A DNA stretch of 64,000 nucleotides, from IMG/VR virus record IMGVR_UViG_3300009103_000003, positions 117,200 to 181,199 of that record, one strand, 5' to 3'. Every line of letters starts with the position of its first letter. Position 1 is the first letter of the stretch. The translations under genes were made by a program, and so were the position numbers. Shown piece after piece: positions 56,612 to 64,000 of the stretch. The notes under the pieces were generated by a model that saw only the letters and a program-made list of their open reading frames with translations, had not been told where the DNA came from and did no database searches. This DNA is from a virus.

Positions 56612-57049
56612 ATGACTAATAAGAAAGACATACATAGGCTGGCTACCAAGGCTGGAATTCCTTGGGACGATGACCCCAAGTTCAAGCGCTGGTCTAAGCA
56701 GTTAACCGGCGAGACACACCTAGATAAAATGTCCCCCGCACAACTAACAGAGATGAAGAGTGCGATCATAAAGAGATCTAAGAAGAAAATAGCTAAGGCC
56801 CTAGGCCATGTAGAACATCGAGCAAAAGAGCGTTCCACGGTCTCAAATAAAGAGATCAACCAACTACGTAAATCTTTATTGAAGCTGCGACTACGCAGAG
56901 GAATGACCTATCATTACACATGGCCCGGACGTGGCCACGCCATTATCGGTGATGTAGGAGCTAAGGTGCCCAAGCACGTAGTCAAGACTATATACAAGCC
57001 GACAGACAATCCTCCAGGGAGAAGGTTGTCTGTGAAGCTTGCCGGGTAG
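56612..57049 (+). CDS. Hypothetical protein, 145 residues
   Basis: GGGGAG site. GIPWDDDPKFKRWSKQLTGE followed by LDKMSPAQLTEMKSAI resembles the short helical repeat of Mu gp16/GemA-like phage proteins. The C-terminus is basic. Weak match. Confidence 0.6.
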   Translation: MTNKKDIHRLATKAGIPWDDDPKFKRWSKQLTGETHLDKMSPAQLTEMKSAIIKRSKKKIAKALGHVEHRAKERSTVSNKEINQLRKSLLKLRLRRGMTYHYTWPGRGHAIIGDVGAKVPKHVVKTIYKPTDNPPGRRLSVKLAG

Positions 57050-57059
57050 GAGATAACGA

Positions 57060-60000
57060 ATGCCAATTACCAGTACTGAGGTCAGTAACATTATCCAATC
57101 CCAAGTTGGGATGTTCAGTGCCTCCGCAGCTTATGCTCACGCAGTTTCTGCCCAATACGGTTATCAAAGCCACGGCGGTATGGGAGTAAACGACCCACGC
57201 TCCGGGATGTACCAAGCCCAACAAGGATTACAGGCTGGAGCCATGGGCGGCATGTTAGCCAAAGCTCCCGGTATGGCTATGGGTGGTTTGGGCATGATGT
57301 CCATGTTTGGGATGGGGCCTCGCGCTTTGGACCCCTTCACCATGACCATGCACATGGGAGCACAAGGTTTCGCCCGACAAGGGCTGGCAGGTGCCATTGG
57401 TATGGGCGCAGCTACTTTCGGAACATACGCTGGCTTAGGTGCTATGGGTAATTGGGCCACAGGCCATATGGTTGGTGGTGCCCAAAATCGCGGAATGCTC
57501 AATTCCCAAATGGGACAAATGTTTCCCGGCATGAATGCACAAGGATTGGGGATGATGTCCCAACAGGTGGAATCCCAAGCCCGCATGGGTATGGGCAACC
57601 TCCGAGAAATCACATCAGTCATGCAACAAGGAGTTAGTAGCGGAGCAATCGACTCAAGCACGCTCTCAAGATTTTCCCAGTCCTTCAATAAACTAATGAG
57701 CAATGTTCGTCAGGTAGCAACCGTGATGAACACATCCCTACAACAAGCACAGTCAGCTATGCAGGCCGTTAGTGGTATGGGCATCTCATCAGACCAAGCA
57801 GCAGGGTTCCTAGGGACCATGAAAGGTATTGGGCAGGCTACCCATATCTCCCCACAACAAATGATGGGGGTAGCACAAGCAGGTGCCAACTTCGGACAAG
57901 CCGCTGGCATTGATATGGGCCAAGCAGCTACCGGAGCTATGGTTAGTGCAGGTGTCTATGGGTATACGGAACGTAATAAACTCATTAAAGGTATCACTGG
58001 TGCAGCGCAGGGTAGATATACACAAGCAGCCACGAGATTCCTAGGGTCTAGACGCGGTCAAACAGTTTTAGGGGCGATGATGACCTCTGGCGGCGAGTTT
58101 GACATGGATGCGGCGCGGCAAATTGCTAGTGGGACCATGAATTGGAAGGATATTAAGTCTGCATATGCGGCTAATATCACTGGTGCGTCTCAAAGGGACA
58201 TGCTTCGTGCTCGTGGGGGAGAGCTTGCGGGCCAATTCATTTCTGAGTTTGGGCCACAATCAATCTCCGGTGCGTTGGGATCGCTGCGGGACCAAAGTTC
58301 GAACCCGGAGTCATTGGCTCGGTCTCTTACGGGGCTCAATCGAAATGACCTCCGAGCCATGGACATGCTCGCGTCTAATACGGGACAGCTTCGATCCAAG
58401 ATGTTGGCCGAAGCACGAGCCGGTTTCCAAGAAGGCCAAGGCCGGATGGGAATTGGTGATGTCATGTCCAAAGCGATGGACACACTCACCAAACCAATCC
58501 GTGAGAAATTCCAAAAGCTTGGGGCCAACCTAACTCAATACACTCAAGAAGCACTCGAAGATGTAACGAACCAATTTGTTCGTGGTGGCAATATAGGCGG
58601 TAGCCCGCAAGGGATGCACCAAGCCGCGATGGACATTACTCGGTTTCACGCAACCGGTAACACCGAAGCGCTTCGAGATATGCAGATGCGCGGAGACTAC
58701 ATCGGAGGCTTTTCCGGTGCGTCAACCCAATGGGGCGGACAAGGCGCGGCTCGTGGTTGGGCCGGACAATTTGCAAGAGACTTCACCCCTATGGGGATGC
58801 AAATAGGTAACTTGTCAGCAGGCACTCAATTTGGCGAACTTCCAATGGGTGGGCTAGGACTATCCCAATTTCAACCAGGACAATCCGCATTTGCCTTCGG
58901 CTCTGCTGCTCGAATCTTCCCTGGTGGGAGAAATGCACTTGGTGCTGGCGGCGCGTTGATGAGCAACATTGGTCAACGCATAACTGGTGGCGGACCTCAT
59001 GGGTACACCGGTCTTTTTGGCGGACGAGGATCTGGCCCATTAGGCATGGGTGGTTTTGGTCCGATATCTGGAACGGGCCGATTAGCGGGTGGGTCCCTTC
59101 GTGTTGGCGGGTTTATGTCTCGCGGCCTGGGAGCAGTACTTGGTGGTTTGGGAACACCATTAATGGCTTACGATATGATTACCAACTCTGGCCCAGAGGC
59201 AATGCGTCAGTTTGGGATGGCAGGAATATCTGATGGAGCCATTACTGGTAATAATGCAAGACTGCTTGAGTCATTGACACAGTCTGGGATTTTGCCCGAA
59301 GACTCAATTCAAAGAATGAATGTTGGTGCCCAACAGAGTGGCGGGCTTGACGCTGCGGGAGCGGCGACGCTTGGGCTTACCCCAATTGGTGGAACCTTCC
59401 AACATGGGGAAGGCGGCATGGGCGGGTCACAAGGGTTTCTCACCAAGGGAGGGAGATCTGCGACCGAGAAGCTTTTGTCAAAAATGGGGGGAGACCACAG
59501 CACAATGATTTCCCGCCTAGGTGGTGACGCCAAAGTAAAGGCCGTCATAAGCAGACTTGCTGCTGAGCATAAAGATAATAAGAGTGACTACGAATTGATG
59601 AATGCCTTCATCAAAGAGACTGGAGCCACAAAAGAAGAGGCGTATATTCTTCTTGGGACACACAATAATGGTGCTGATGGTGGTGCGTTCAAAAACGAAC
59701 TTAAGCAGAAGTTTGACCTAACGCAGAAATATTCAGGAGACCCACAAGGCGCACGTCAACATTCTGTTGATGTAATCAAGAGGCGTGTAGGCCGATCCCT
59801 TGCTTGGCAGCTAGGGAATAAAGACATGTCCAAAAAGGAAAGAAAGGAACTCGCAAAGCAGCTTCTTGGTGAAAAGTCTGAAGCGTCCGGGCTGCTAGAA
59901 GACTTCGCTGGGGCTAACAACATGACTATGTATGAGGCGAGGAAAAAGCTTACAAGAGTTCAAGATGATGGTGTTCTGCTTGCGGGAGCGGATAAAGGTG

Positions 60001-61178
60001 GCAGTGGCCTGACAGACAGCGACAGTCATCGCTTTACTGATATGAAGCAAACCAAAATTGCCGCTCTTACCCAGACAGCTATGGAGAGTATGGGCCCGCA
60101 GTTTGGGTCAATTATTAGTGACGCACGAAAGAGGCTCCACACAGGAGAAAACAGGAATGAGGTCATCTCATCAGTGATGGCGCAAATGCCTGGACTTCAC
60201 CAACAATCCAGGGACATCGGAAAGCTGGGCAAGGGTGGTGTATCTCCCAAGGATGTAGTTGGTGCTTGGCTTGACGACACTGCTGGCTCATTTGGCGGCA
60301 AGACAGCGATTTCACAAGGTATCTCTATTACTGCTGAGCATGATGTAACTCGTTATGAAAATGTAAAGAACGAGATTCAACGTATTCGAAGGGGCCACAG
60401 AGATGAGTCTCCGACAGCACAACAAGGTCTCCGGATCTCTGCTATGCGAGGTGGCTACGCAAACCTAAATCAGTTCAGAGATATACATGAGAAATTCAAG
60501 AAAGGGCTCGGGACTGTCTCTGAAGATGGGAAGACCGTAACTACGGAAGACTTTGAAACTGGCGCGATGCAGGACTTTGCCAGAAGTCTTATGGGGGATA
60601 ACCGTGAATTAGCCACTAATATGCAGGGCGGGAGACTAGGAAAGCTCACTACTTCTTTAGCAAAGGGCGATTCTGCGGTTGAGCGAAGAATGACGCATGT
60701 AGCCGCCTCTGTGGATTATTACACCAAGCAATGGGAGAACAGTGATAAGTCCCCGCACAAGTTTTTAGCTAAAATCACTCACGATCCAAGCTTTAATAAG
60801 CTGACTAAGCGGGAGCAGGCTTATTTAGCAGGCACAGACAAGACAGGGCTCACTACTAGGCTTGAAGGGATGCTCCAAGACAGCGCTAGAGATATGTTAG
60901 TGGCCTCTGGACGCAAACCCACTAATTCTGAGGTCGAACAACTCGCTGATAAGCTTGTTAAGGGCTCTGAAACTTCGGGTGGGGACGGTTATGACTTCAA
61001 AGACTTGGTTACAGACCTGTCTTCGACCACTACGCCGATTCGACCGGGAACAAACAGGGGTGGCAGCGGTGCTGGGGCCCATGAATCAGTCCAAAATGTT
61101 GTTAGCGCTCTTGATGGGTTAGCCTCAAAACTCAACAGCTTCTCGGTTCCGGGCCAAAACATGTCGTATTCCCGATGA
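57060..61178 (+). CDS. Tape-measure-like giant virion protein, 1372 residues
   Basis: The longest gene in the window. Residues 1-180 are extremely rich in Met, Gly and Ala (MGGLGMMSMFGMGPRALDPF); the middle (180-800) continues Gly/Gln-rich with helical stretches; residues 800-1372 are charged and helical. Length, helical content and position at the head of a plus-strand virion run suggest a tape-measure or internal head/tail protein. No lysozyme or peptidase motif is visible. The Met/Gly bias is unusual for tape measures, which are normally Ala/Gln/Lys coiled coils, so an injected membrane-active protein is an alternative. Confidence 0.65.
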   Translation: MPITSTEVSNIIQSQVGMFSASAAYAHAVSAQYGYQSHGGMGVNDPRSGMYQAQQGLQAGAMGGMLAKAPGMAMGGLGMMSMFGMGPRALDPFTMTMHMGAQGFARQGLAGAIGMGAATFGTYAGLGAMGNWATGHMVGGAQNRGMLNSQMGQMFPGMNAQGLGMMSQQVESQARMGMGNLREITSVMQQGVSSGAIDSSTLSRFSQSFNKLMSNVRQVATVMNTSLQQAQSAMQAVSGMGISSDQAAGFLGTMKGIGQATHISPQQMMGVAQAGANFGQAAGIDMGQAATGAMVSAGVYGYTERNKLIKGITGAAQGRYTQAATRFLGSRRGQTVLGAMMTSGGEFDMDAARQIASGTMNWKDIKSAYAANITGASQRDMLRARGGELAGQFISEFGPQSISGALGSLRDQSSNPESLARSLTGLNRNDLRAMDMLASNTGQLRSKMLAEARAGFQEGQGRMGIGDVMSKAMDTLTKPIREKFQKLGANLTQYTQEALEDVTNQFVRGGNIGGSPQGMHQAAMDITRFHATGNTEALRDMQMRGDYIGGFSGASTQWGGQGAARGWAGQFARDFTPMGMQIGNLSAGTQFGELPMGGLGLSQFQPGQSAFAFGSAARIFPGGRNALGAGGALMSNIGQRITGGGPHGYTGLFGGRGSGPLGMGGFGPISGTGRLAGGSLRVGGFMSRGLGAVLGGLGTPLMAYDMITNSGPEAMRQFGMAGISDGAITGNNARLLESLTQSGILPEDSIQRMNVGAQQSGGLDAAGAATLGLTPIGGTFQHGEGGMGGSQGFLTKGGRSATEKLLSKMGGDHSTMISRLGGDAKVKAVISRLAAEHKDNKSDYELMNAFIKETGATKEEAYILLGTHNNGADGGAFKNELKQKFDLTQKYSGDPQGARQHSVDVIKRRVGRSLAWQLGNKDMSKKERKELAKQLLGEKSEASGLLEDFAGANNMTMYEARKKLTRVQDDGVLLAGADKGGSGLTDSDSHRFTDMKQTKIAALTQTAMESMGPQFGSIISDARKRLHTGENRNEVISSVMAQMPGLHQQSRDIGKLGKGGVSPKDVVGAWLDDTAGSFGGKTAISQGISITAEHDVTRYENVKNEIQRIRRGHRDESPTAQQGLRISAMRGGYANLNQFRDIHEKFKKGLGTVSEDGKTVTTEDFETGAMQDFARSLMGDNRELATNMQGGRLGKLTTSLAKGDSAVERRMTHVAASVDYYTKQWENSDKSPHKFLAKITHDPSFNKLTKREQAYLAGTDKTGLTTRLEGMLQDSARDMLVASGRKPTNSEVEQLADKLVKGSETSGGDGYDFKDLVTDLSSTTTPIRPGTNRGGSGAGAHESVQNVVSALDGLASKLNSFSVPGQNMSYSR

Positions 61179-61232
61179 GTACTCGAAATTATACATATTA
61201 CTTGATAATATCCCTGCGTAAGGAAGCAAACT

Positions 61233-61649
61233 ATGCCGATACCCTTTAATCCCATAACCGTATTTGGTCAGTACACCGGGGGTTCACCCAATCTGCCTCT
61301 CATGAAGGATAGCACCTTCATGCAGACACATGATTCTGGCCAAACCACTGAGTATTCGTCCATCGGGCCCCATATTAATGAGGTCTTTACAACCTACTCA
61401 TATAACCAAGCAACGCACCATATCCGCTTCCTCGCGTTTGTTTCTCCTGATATCCTCGTTGTGCACCAGTCCAAAGTGGCTGGTTTTTATCGTGTGGTGA
61501 GTGCCAACAGGAAGTTAGACCCCATTGCCAGGGATGTAAAAGATCAGATATTGAAAGATACAAACATGCGTATTACAAGCTCAACCACAAGTAAGGCTTT
61601 GCCAAGTGGGACCGCTTTGTTAACGTCCTCTGTATCAGGCGGGTATTAA
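61233..61649 (+). CDS. Hypothetical probable virion protein, 138 residues
   Basis: MPIPFNPITVFGQYTGGSPN; beta-rich with two Lys/Arg helices near the end and a Ser/Thr-rich tail. It follows the giant gene, so a tail or baseplate part is plausible. Confidence 0.65.
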   Translation: MPIPFNPITVFGQYTGGSPNLPLMKDSTFMQTHDSGQTTEYSSIGPHINEVFTTYSYNQATHHIRFLAFVSPDILVVHQSKVAGFYRVVSANRKLDPIARDVKDQILKDTNMRITSSTTSKALPSGTALLTSSVSGGY

Positions 61650-61650
61650 T

Positions 61651-61857
61651 ATGGACTTATTGGTCGCTACTAAAAAGAAGTATGAAGCTAAAATTGCTGA
61701 GGCAGAAGCTATTACTAGGTTATACATAACGAAGCCTGTAGCCGTGGCGGACCATAGTGAGATTCTATGTGAGATAGACAGATGGCTAGGGGTTCTTGCG
61801 GAGAGCAAAGATAGGCTGTCGGCCTTGAATGCGCTTTCTCTGCCAGAGGATGAGTAA
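61651..61857 (+). CDS. Coiled-coil protein, 68 residues
   Basis: Helical throughout (ATKKKYEAKIAEAEAITRLY). Stop overlaps the next ATG (TAATG). Confidence 0.6.
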   Translation: MDLLVATKKKYEAKIAEAEAITRLYITKPVAVADHSEILCEIDRWLGVLAESKDRLSALNALSLPEDE

Positions 61858-61919
61858 TGCATGCACTAGAAAAACACGCATCAAAAAAGAAGGCACTCGA
61901 AGCCGCACCCCCTAACTAA
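61857..61919 (+). CDS. Mini-ORF, 20 residues
   Basis: MHALEKHASKKKALEAAPPN is coupled to the preceding gene by TAATG. Its first ten residues match the start of the next gene (MNSLEKYAAK), as if a duplicated and truncated 5' end. It may be a leader peptide or a remnant. Confidence 0.4.
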   Translation: MHALEKHASKKKALEAAPPN

Positions 61920-61936
61920 ATAGGAAGAACATTATT

Positions 61937-62341
61937 ATGAACTCATTAGAGAAATACGCTGCTAAGCAGTTACTGATTGAAAAACTTGCCGCTGTTGGTG
62001 CGGGACTAGCTCTCATGAAAGGGATGGGCCGAGCCATTGGCGTAGGAGGCGGTCGCGGCGTTAAAGCGCTTGGCGCGGGCCTGAAAAACACTGCTGGGGG
62101 TGCAAAAGCAGGTTGGCGAGGTGTTGACTGGAAGAACCTGGCGAATAGGAGCGCCCCATTATTCCGTGCTGGAAATCGTGGTGGTCAATTCGCTCGTAGA
62201 GTCACAAAGGTTATGGCGTCTAAGCCCGTGTTGGCTGCTGGAAGTGCCGCTGCTGGCTGGGAAGGCAAGAAGGCTTGGGATAAGCACAAGGTAGGTCCTA
62301 GACTGAATGCCGCTGTTAAGGCGTTCAAAGGGGTTAAGTAG
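61937..62341 (+). CDS. Hypothetical basic protein, 134 residues
   Basis: MNSLEKYAAKQLLIEKLAAV then Gly/Ala/Lys/Arg-rich sequence (GRAIGVGGGRGVKALGAGLK) and a basic end. Composition fits a DNA-packaged or injected virion protein. Shares its N-terminal motif with neighbours. Confidence 0.6.
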   Translation: MNSLEKYAAKQLLIEKLAAVGAGLALMKGMGRAIGVGGGRGVKALGAGLKNTAGGAKAGWRGVDWKNLANRSAPLFRAGNRGGQFARRVTKVMASKPVLAAGSAAAGWEGKKAWDKHKVGPRLNAAVKAFKGVK

Positions 62342-62342
62342 A

Positions 62343-63329
62343 ATGGGATTATTATCACTAATAGGTGAGCCCATTACGAAGCTGGCGTCGTCTCCAAAGA
62401 GTTCCTCACGACCCGGTGCGCCCACTAACTTACCTGTTGGTGCTCGTGTGCCGAAGCACTTACTTACCAAGCTCAAGCCTGGGCAAAAGCAACCCGTGTT
62501 TGTCCCCATCACAGATCCAAATGATGGCCGCATCTTTTCGCACAAGGAAAGAGAGCTTCAACAATCCATACCTAAGCACCTGCGTGGCCCAAGCTGGAAA
62601 GATACTGAGCATCCCAAAGAGATGCCCGGAATGCCAGATGGCCCAATGTTAAAGCAGCCTAGTGACAAAAAGTACTGGAAGGGCGCTCCCCTTACACATC
62701 CTATGCCACCGGCTTGGCTTCGGAAACTGCATAAACAGGGCTCCGTAACATCCTCTAGTTTTCTTACTCCTGGGGCGAAGAAGCTTTTATTGAAAGAGGC
62801 TATGTATGGCGACCCAAGTGTGGGAGCAGCCCTAGAGAAAATGGCTCGCCAGATTACGGGAATGTCTTATGACCCGAACAATGCGAACATCCGAATGCTG
62901 AAGAAAACATACGGAGCGGACTGGAAGAAGGTTCTTGCACAGCGCAAGGGTGTTGATGTTGGGTCTATTGTCGAGAAAGGAATGCCAATACCTTCTGGTA
63001 TGCGGATAGCTAATACGCTTCCTGGACCCGGAGAGAAGATCGCGTCAACCCCAGCAAACCCTCTTGTTTTTGCGATGAGTCATGGCTCTGCAAAACCAAA
63101 CCCAAAGACAGGTAAGACGGAGTTGGTAAAGGGCCATTATTTGAACAAGAAGCCAGTAACGCCCTATGTTCCGCCTGCTGGTCACGCAGGGGGCTCAGCA
63201 TCTTATACGGGTCTGCTCGGGCAAGCCTCTAAGGGGGCCGCAAACAGAGCAACCCCGTTTGGGCCAAAGAACCCAGCACACGTGAGACCCAAAAGTATCC
63301 CAGCGCCCTCAGTTTTAGGGCCAAAATAG
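62343..63329 (+). CDS. Hypothetical virion-associated protein, 328 residues
   Basis: MGLLSLIGEPITKLASSPKS then Pro/Lys/Gly-rich, poorly ordered sequence (GARVPKHLLTKLKPGQKQPV). No catalytic motif. It begins one base after the preceding stop. Confidence 0.6.
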   Translation: MGLLSLIGEPITKLASSPKSSSRPGAPTNLPVGARVPKHLLTKLKPGQKQPVFVPITDPNDGRIFSHKERELQQSIPKHLRGPSWKDTEHPKEMPGMPDGPMLKQPSDKKYWKGAPLTHPMPPAWLRKLHKQGSVTSSSFLTPGAKKLLLKEAMYGDPSVGAALEKMARQITGMSYDPNNANIRMLKKTYGADWKKVLAQRKGVDVGSIVEKGMPIPSGMRIANTLPGPGEKIASTPANPLVFAMSHGSAKPNPKTGKTELVKGHYLNKKPVTPYVPPAGHAGGSASYTGLLGQASKGAANRATPFGPKNPAHVRPKSIPAPSVLGPK

Positions 63330-63344
63330 GGGTGAAGGTTAGTC

Positions 63345-64000
63345 ATGCCTATTGACCAACAAATATTAGCAGCTATGCGGGACGAGCTTGAGAAGATAGC
63401 TGTCGCGAAGATTGTGGATAGGTATGTCCAAGAAGTTGTAGAGAACTCCGACCTAGAGAAGGTAGCTTACTCTGCGGGAGGAATCGAAATCGGCAGGGGC
63501 AAAAGAAAGACTTTGCACGATATGGCTGCATCAGGGGACACACGCTTTAAGGTAAAAAGCCTGAGCAGCCCAAAGGCCCGCTTCGACGCGATTGCGAAAA
63601 AACATCGCACTCAACCTGCGCGGATGGCTGCGCGTGAAGCAGAATGGGCTAAGGCCAGGGCTGACTTGGCCAAGACCAAACCCCCTGGCGGAAAAGGTAT
63701 AACCTCCGCTCCTGGCGCGAAAGTAAAGCCCGTGACTAACGCGGCTGGAACTGGTGCAGCCGCAGTAAAACCGGTCGCCAAGCCTATGGGGACTGCGGTT
63801 AAGACTCCCCCAGCAGCACCACTCAAAGTAACTCCGAAGAAACCTGCGTTGGTCCCACCATTATCTAGTAGGACTGGAGCTAAACCTGCGTTGGTCCCAC
63901 CATTATCTAGTAGAACTGGAGCTAAACCTGCGTTGATACCACCAACAACTAGTAGAACTGGTGTTAAGCCCTCATTGGTCCCACCCAAAGGAACCACTAC
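63345..64000 (+). CDS. Repeat-containing protein, cut by the window edge
   Basis: MPIDQQILAAMRDELEKIAV start with LEK-I-A and LEK-V-A motifs, a basic middle, then Pro/Ala/Lys-rich sequence with tandem 14-residue repeats (AKPALVPPLSSRTG). It runs off the right edge. Looks like a long, flexible structural protein. Confidence 0.65.
   Translation, partial: MPIDQQILAAMRDELEKIAVAKIVDRYVQEVVENSDLEKVAYSAGGIEIGRGKRKTLHDMAASGDTRFKVKSLSSPKARFDAIAKKHRTQPARMAAREAEWAKARADLAKTKPPGGKGITSAPGAKVKPVTNAAGTGAAAVKPVAKPMGTAVKTPPAAPLKVTPKKPALVPPLSSRTGAKPALVPPLSSRTGAKPALIPPTTSRTGVKPSLVPPKGTT
63843..64000 (+). repeat. Tandem 42-bp repeats in the 63345 gene
   Basis: Units start at 63843, 63885, 63927 and 63969, each beginning CCTGCGTTGG or a close variant and coding for about PALVPPLSSRTGAK. 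Later copies drift (PTT for PLS, VKPS for AKPA), suggesting growth by slippage. Confidence 0.85.

Noticed and set aside
63843-64000. CRISPR array
   Set aside because: The repeats are directly adjacent with no spacers and are in frame with coding sequence. No array was seen elsewhere.

Overview
The window looks like part of a large, tailed double-stranded DNA bacteriophage genome. Genes are packed tightly, with many ATGA or TAATG overlaps, most products are small and unrecognised, and genes run in long blocks that switch strand. Virion, lysis, nucleotide-metabolism and tRNA genes are mixed together and there are no host housekeeping genes. The host is not named by the sequence. One clue is a lipoprotein at 42912-44090 carrying MopE-type CDGxDNDC repeats plus a von Willebrand A domain, a combination common in Myxococcota and related former deltaproteobacteria. 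The periplasm-directed lytic transglycosylase and the lipoproteins suggest a Gram-negative host.

Layout. 1-8679 (minus): an AAA+ ATPase (cut by the window edge), a ParB-like protein, two unknown proteins, and then the most striking element: an operon for a complete ubiquitin-like conjugation pathway. It holds a ubiquitin-like protein ending in GG plus two residues (7153-7662), an E2-like protein with a long coiled coil and a cysteine cluster (5930-7039), a JAMM/JAB isopeptidase (4918-5937) and a ThiF/E1-like adenylating enzyme (4256-4921). A lytic transglycosylase lies upstream. 9182-17363 (mostly minus): a SET-domain protein, a NYN-like nuclease, a polynucleotide-kinase-like P-loop protein, a deaminase, four tRNA genes (Arg-TCT, CAT, Leu-TAA, and an odd Ile-TAT with a stem-loop in the variable region) and many small unknown genes. 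17658-23214: a B12-dependent ribonucleotide reductase (minus), a two-domain phosphoesterase and other plus-strand genes. 23250-32400 (minus): an overlapping chain of small acidic or cysteine-rich proteins, an ADP-ribosyltransferase-like protein and a methyltransferase-like protein. 32524-41755 (plus): HD hydrolase, amidase endolysin, a probable tail assembly chaperone pair made by -1 frameshifting, many unknown probable virion proteins, a patatin-like phospholipase and a fibre-like protein. 41906-56484 (mostly minus): the vWA/MopE lipoprotein, two phosphoesterases, a Ro60 (TROVE) protein next to a strongly structured non-coding segment, a short tRNA-nucleotidyltransferase-like enzyme, and a second JAMM-like protein with one changed metal-site residue. 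56612-64000 (plus): virion genes headed by a 1372-residue Met/Gly-rich tape-measure-like protein.

Regulation visible in the sequence. An octamer GGTATAAG (CTTATACC when read on the plus strand) recurs 20-130 bases upstream of gene starts on both strands, including a divergent pair at 20333 and 20371, and looks like a phage-specific promoter element. A separate inverted repeat, TGACAR-N8-TTGTCA, occurs five times (plus one variant) around the ParB gene and the gene upstream of it, with adjacent sites phased at 21 bp, as expected of a repressor or partition-protein site.

Together the genes suggest a phage that brings its own nucleotide supply, tRNAs, RNA maintenance (Ro60 with a candidate partner RNA, nucleotidyltransferase, kinase, NYN nuclease) and protein modification enzymes (ubiquitin-like conjugation, SET methyltransferase, ADP-ribosyltransferase-like). 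All family assignments come from reading motifs. None was tested by database search.
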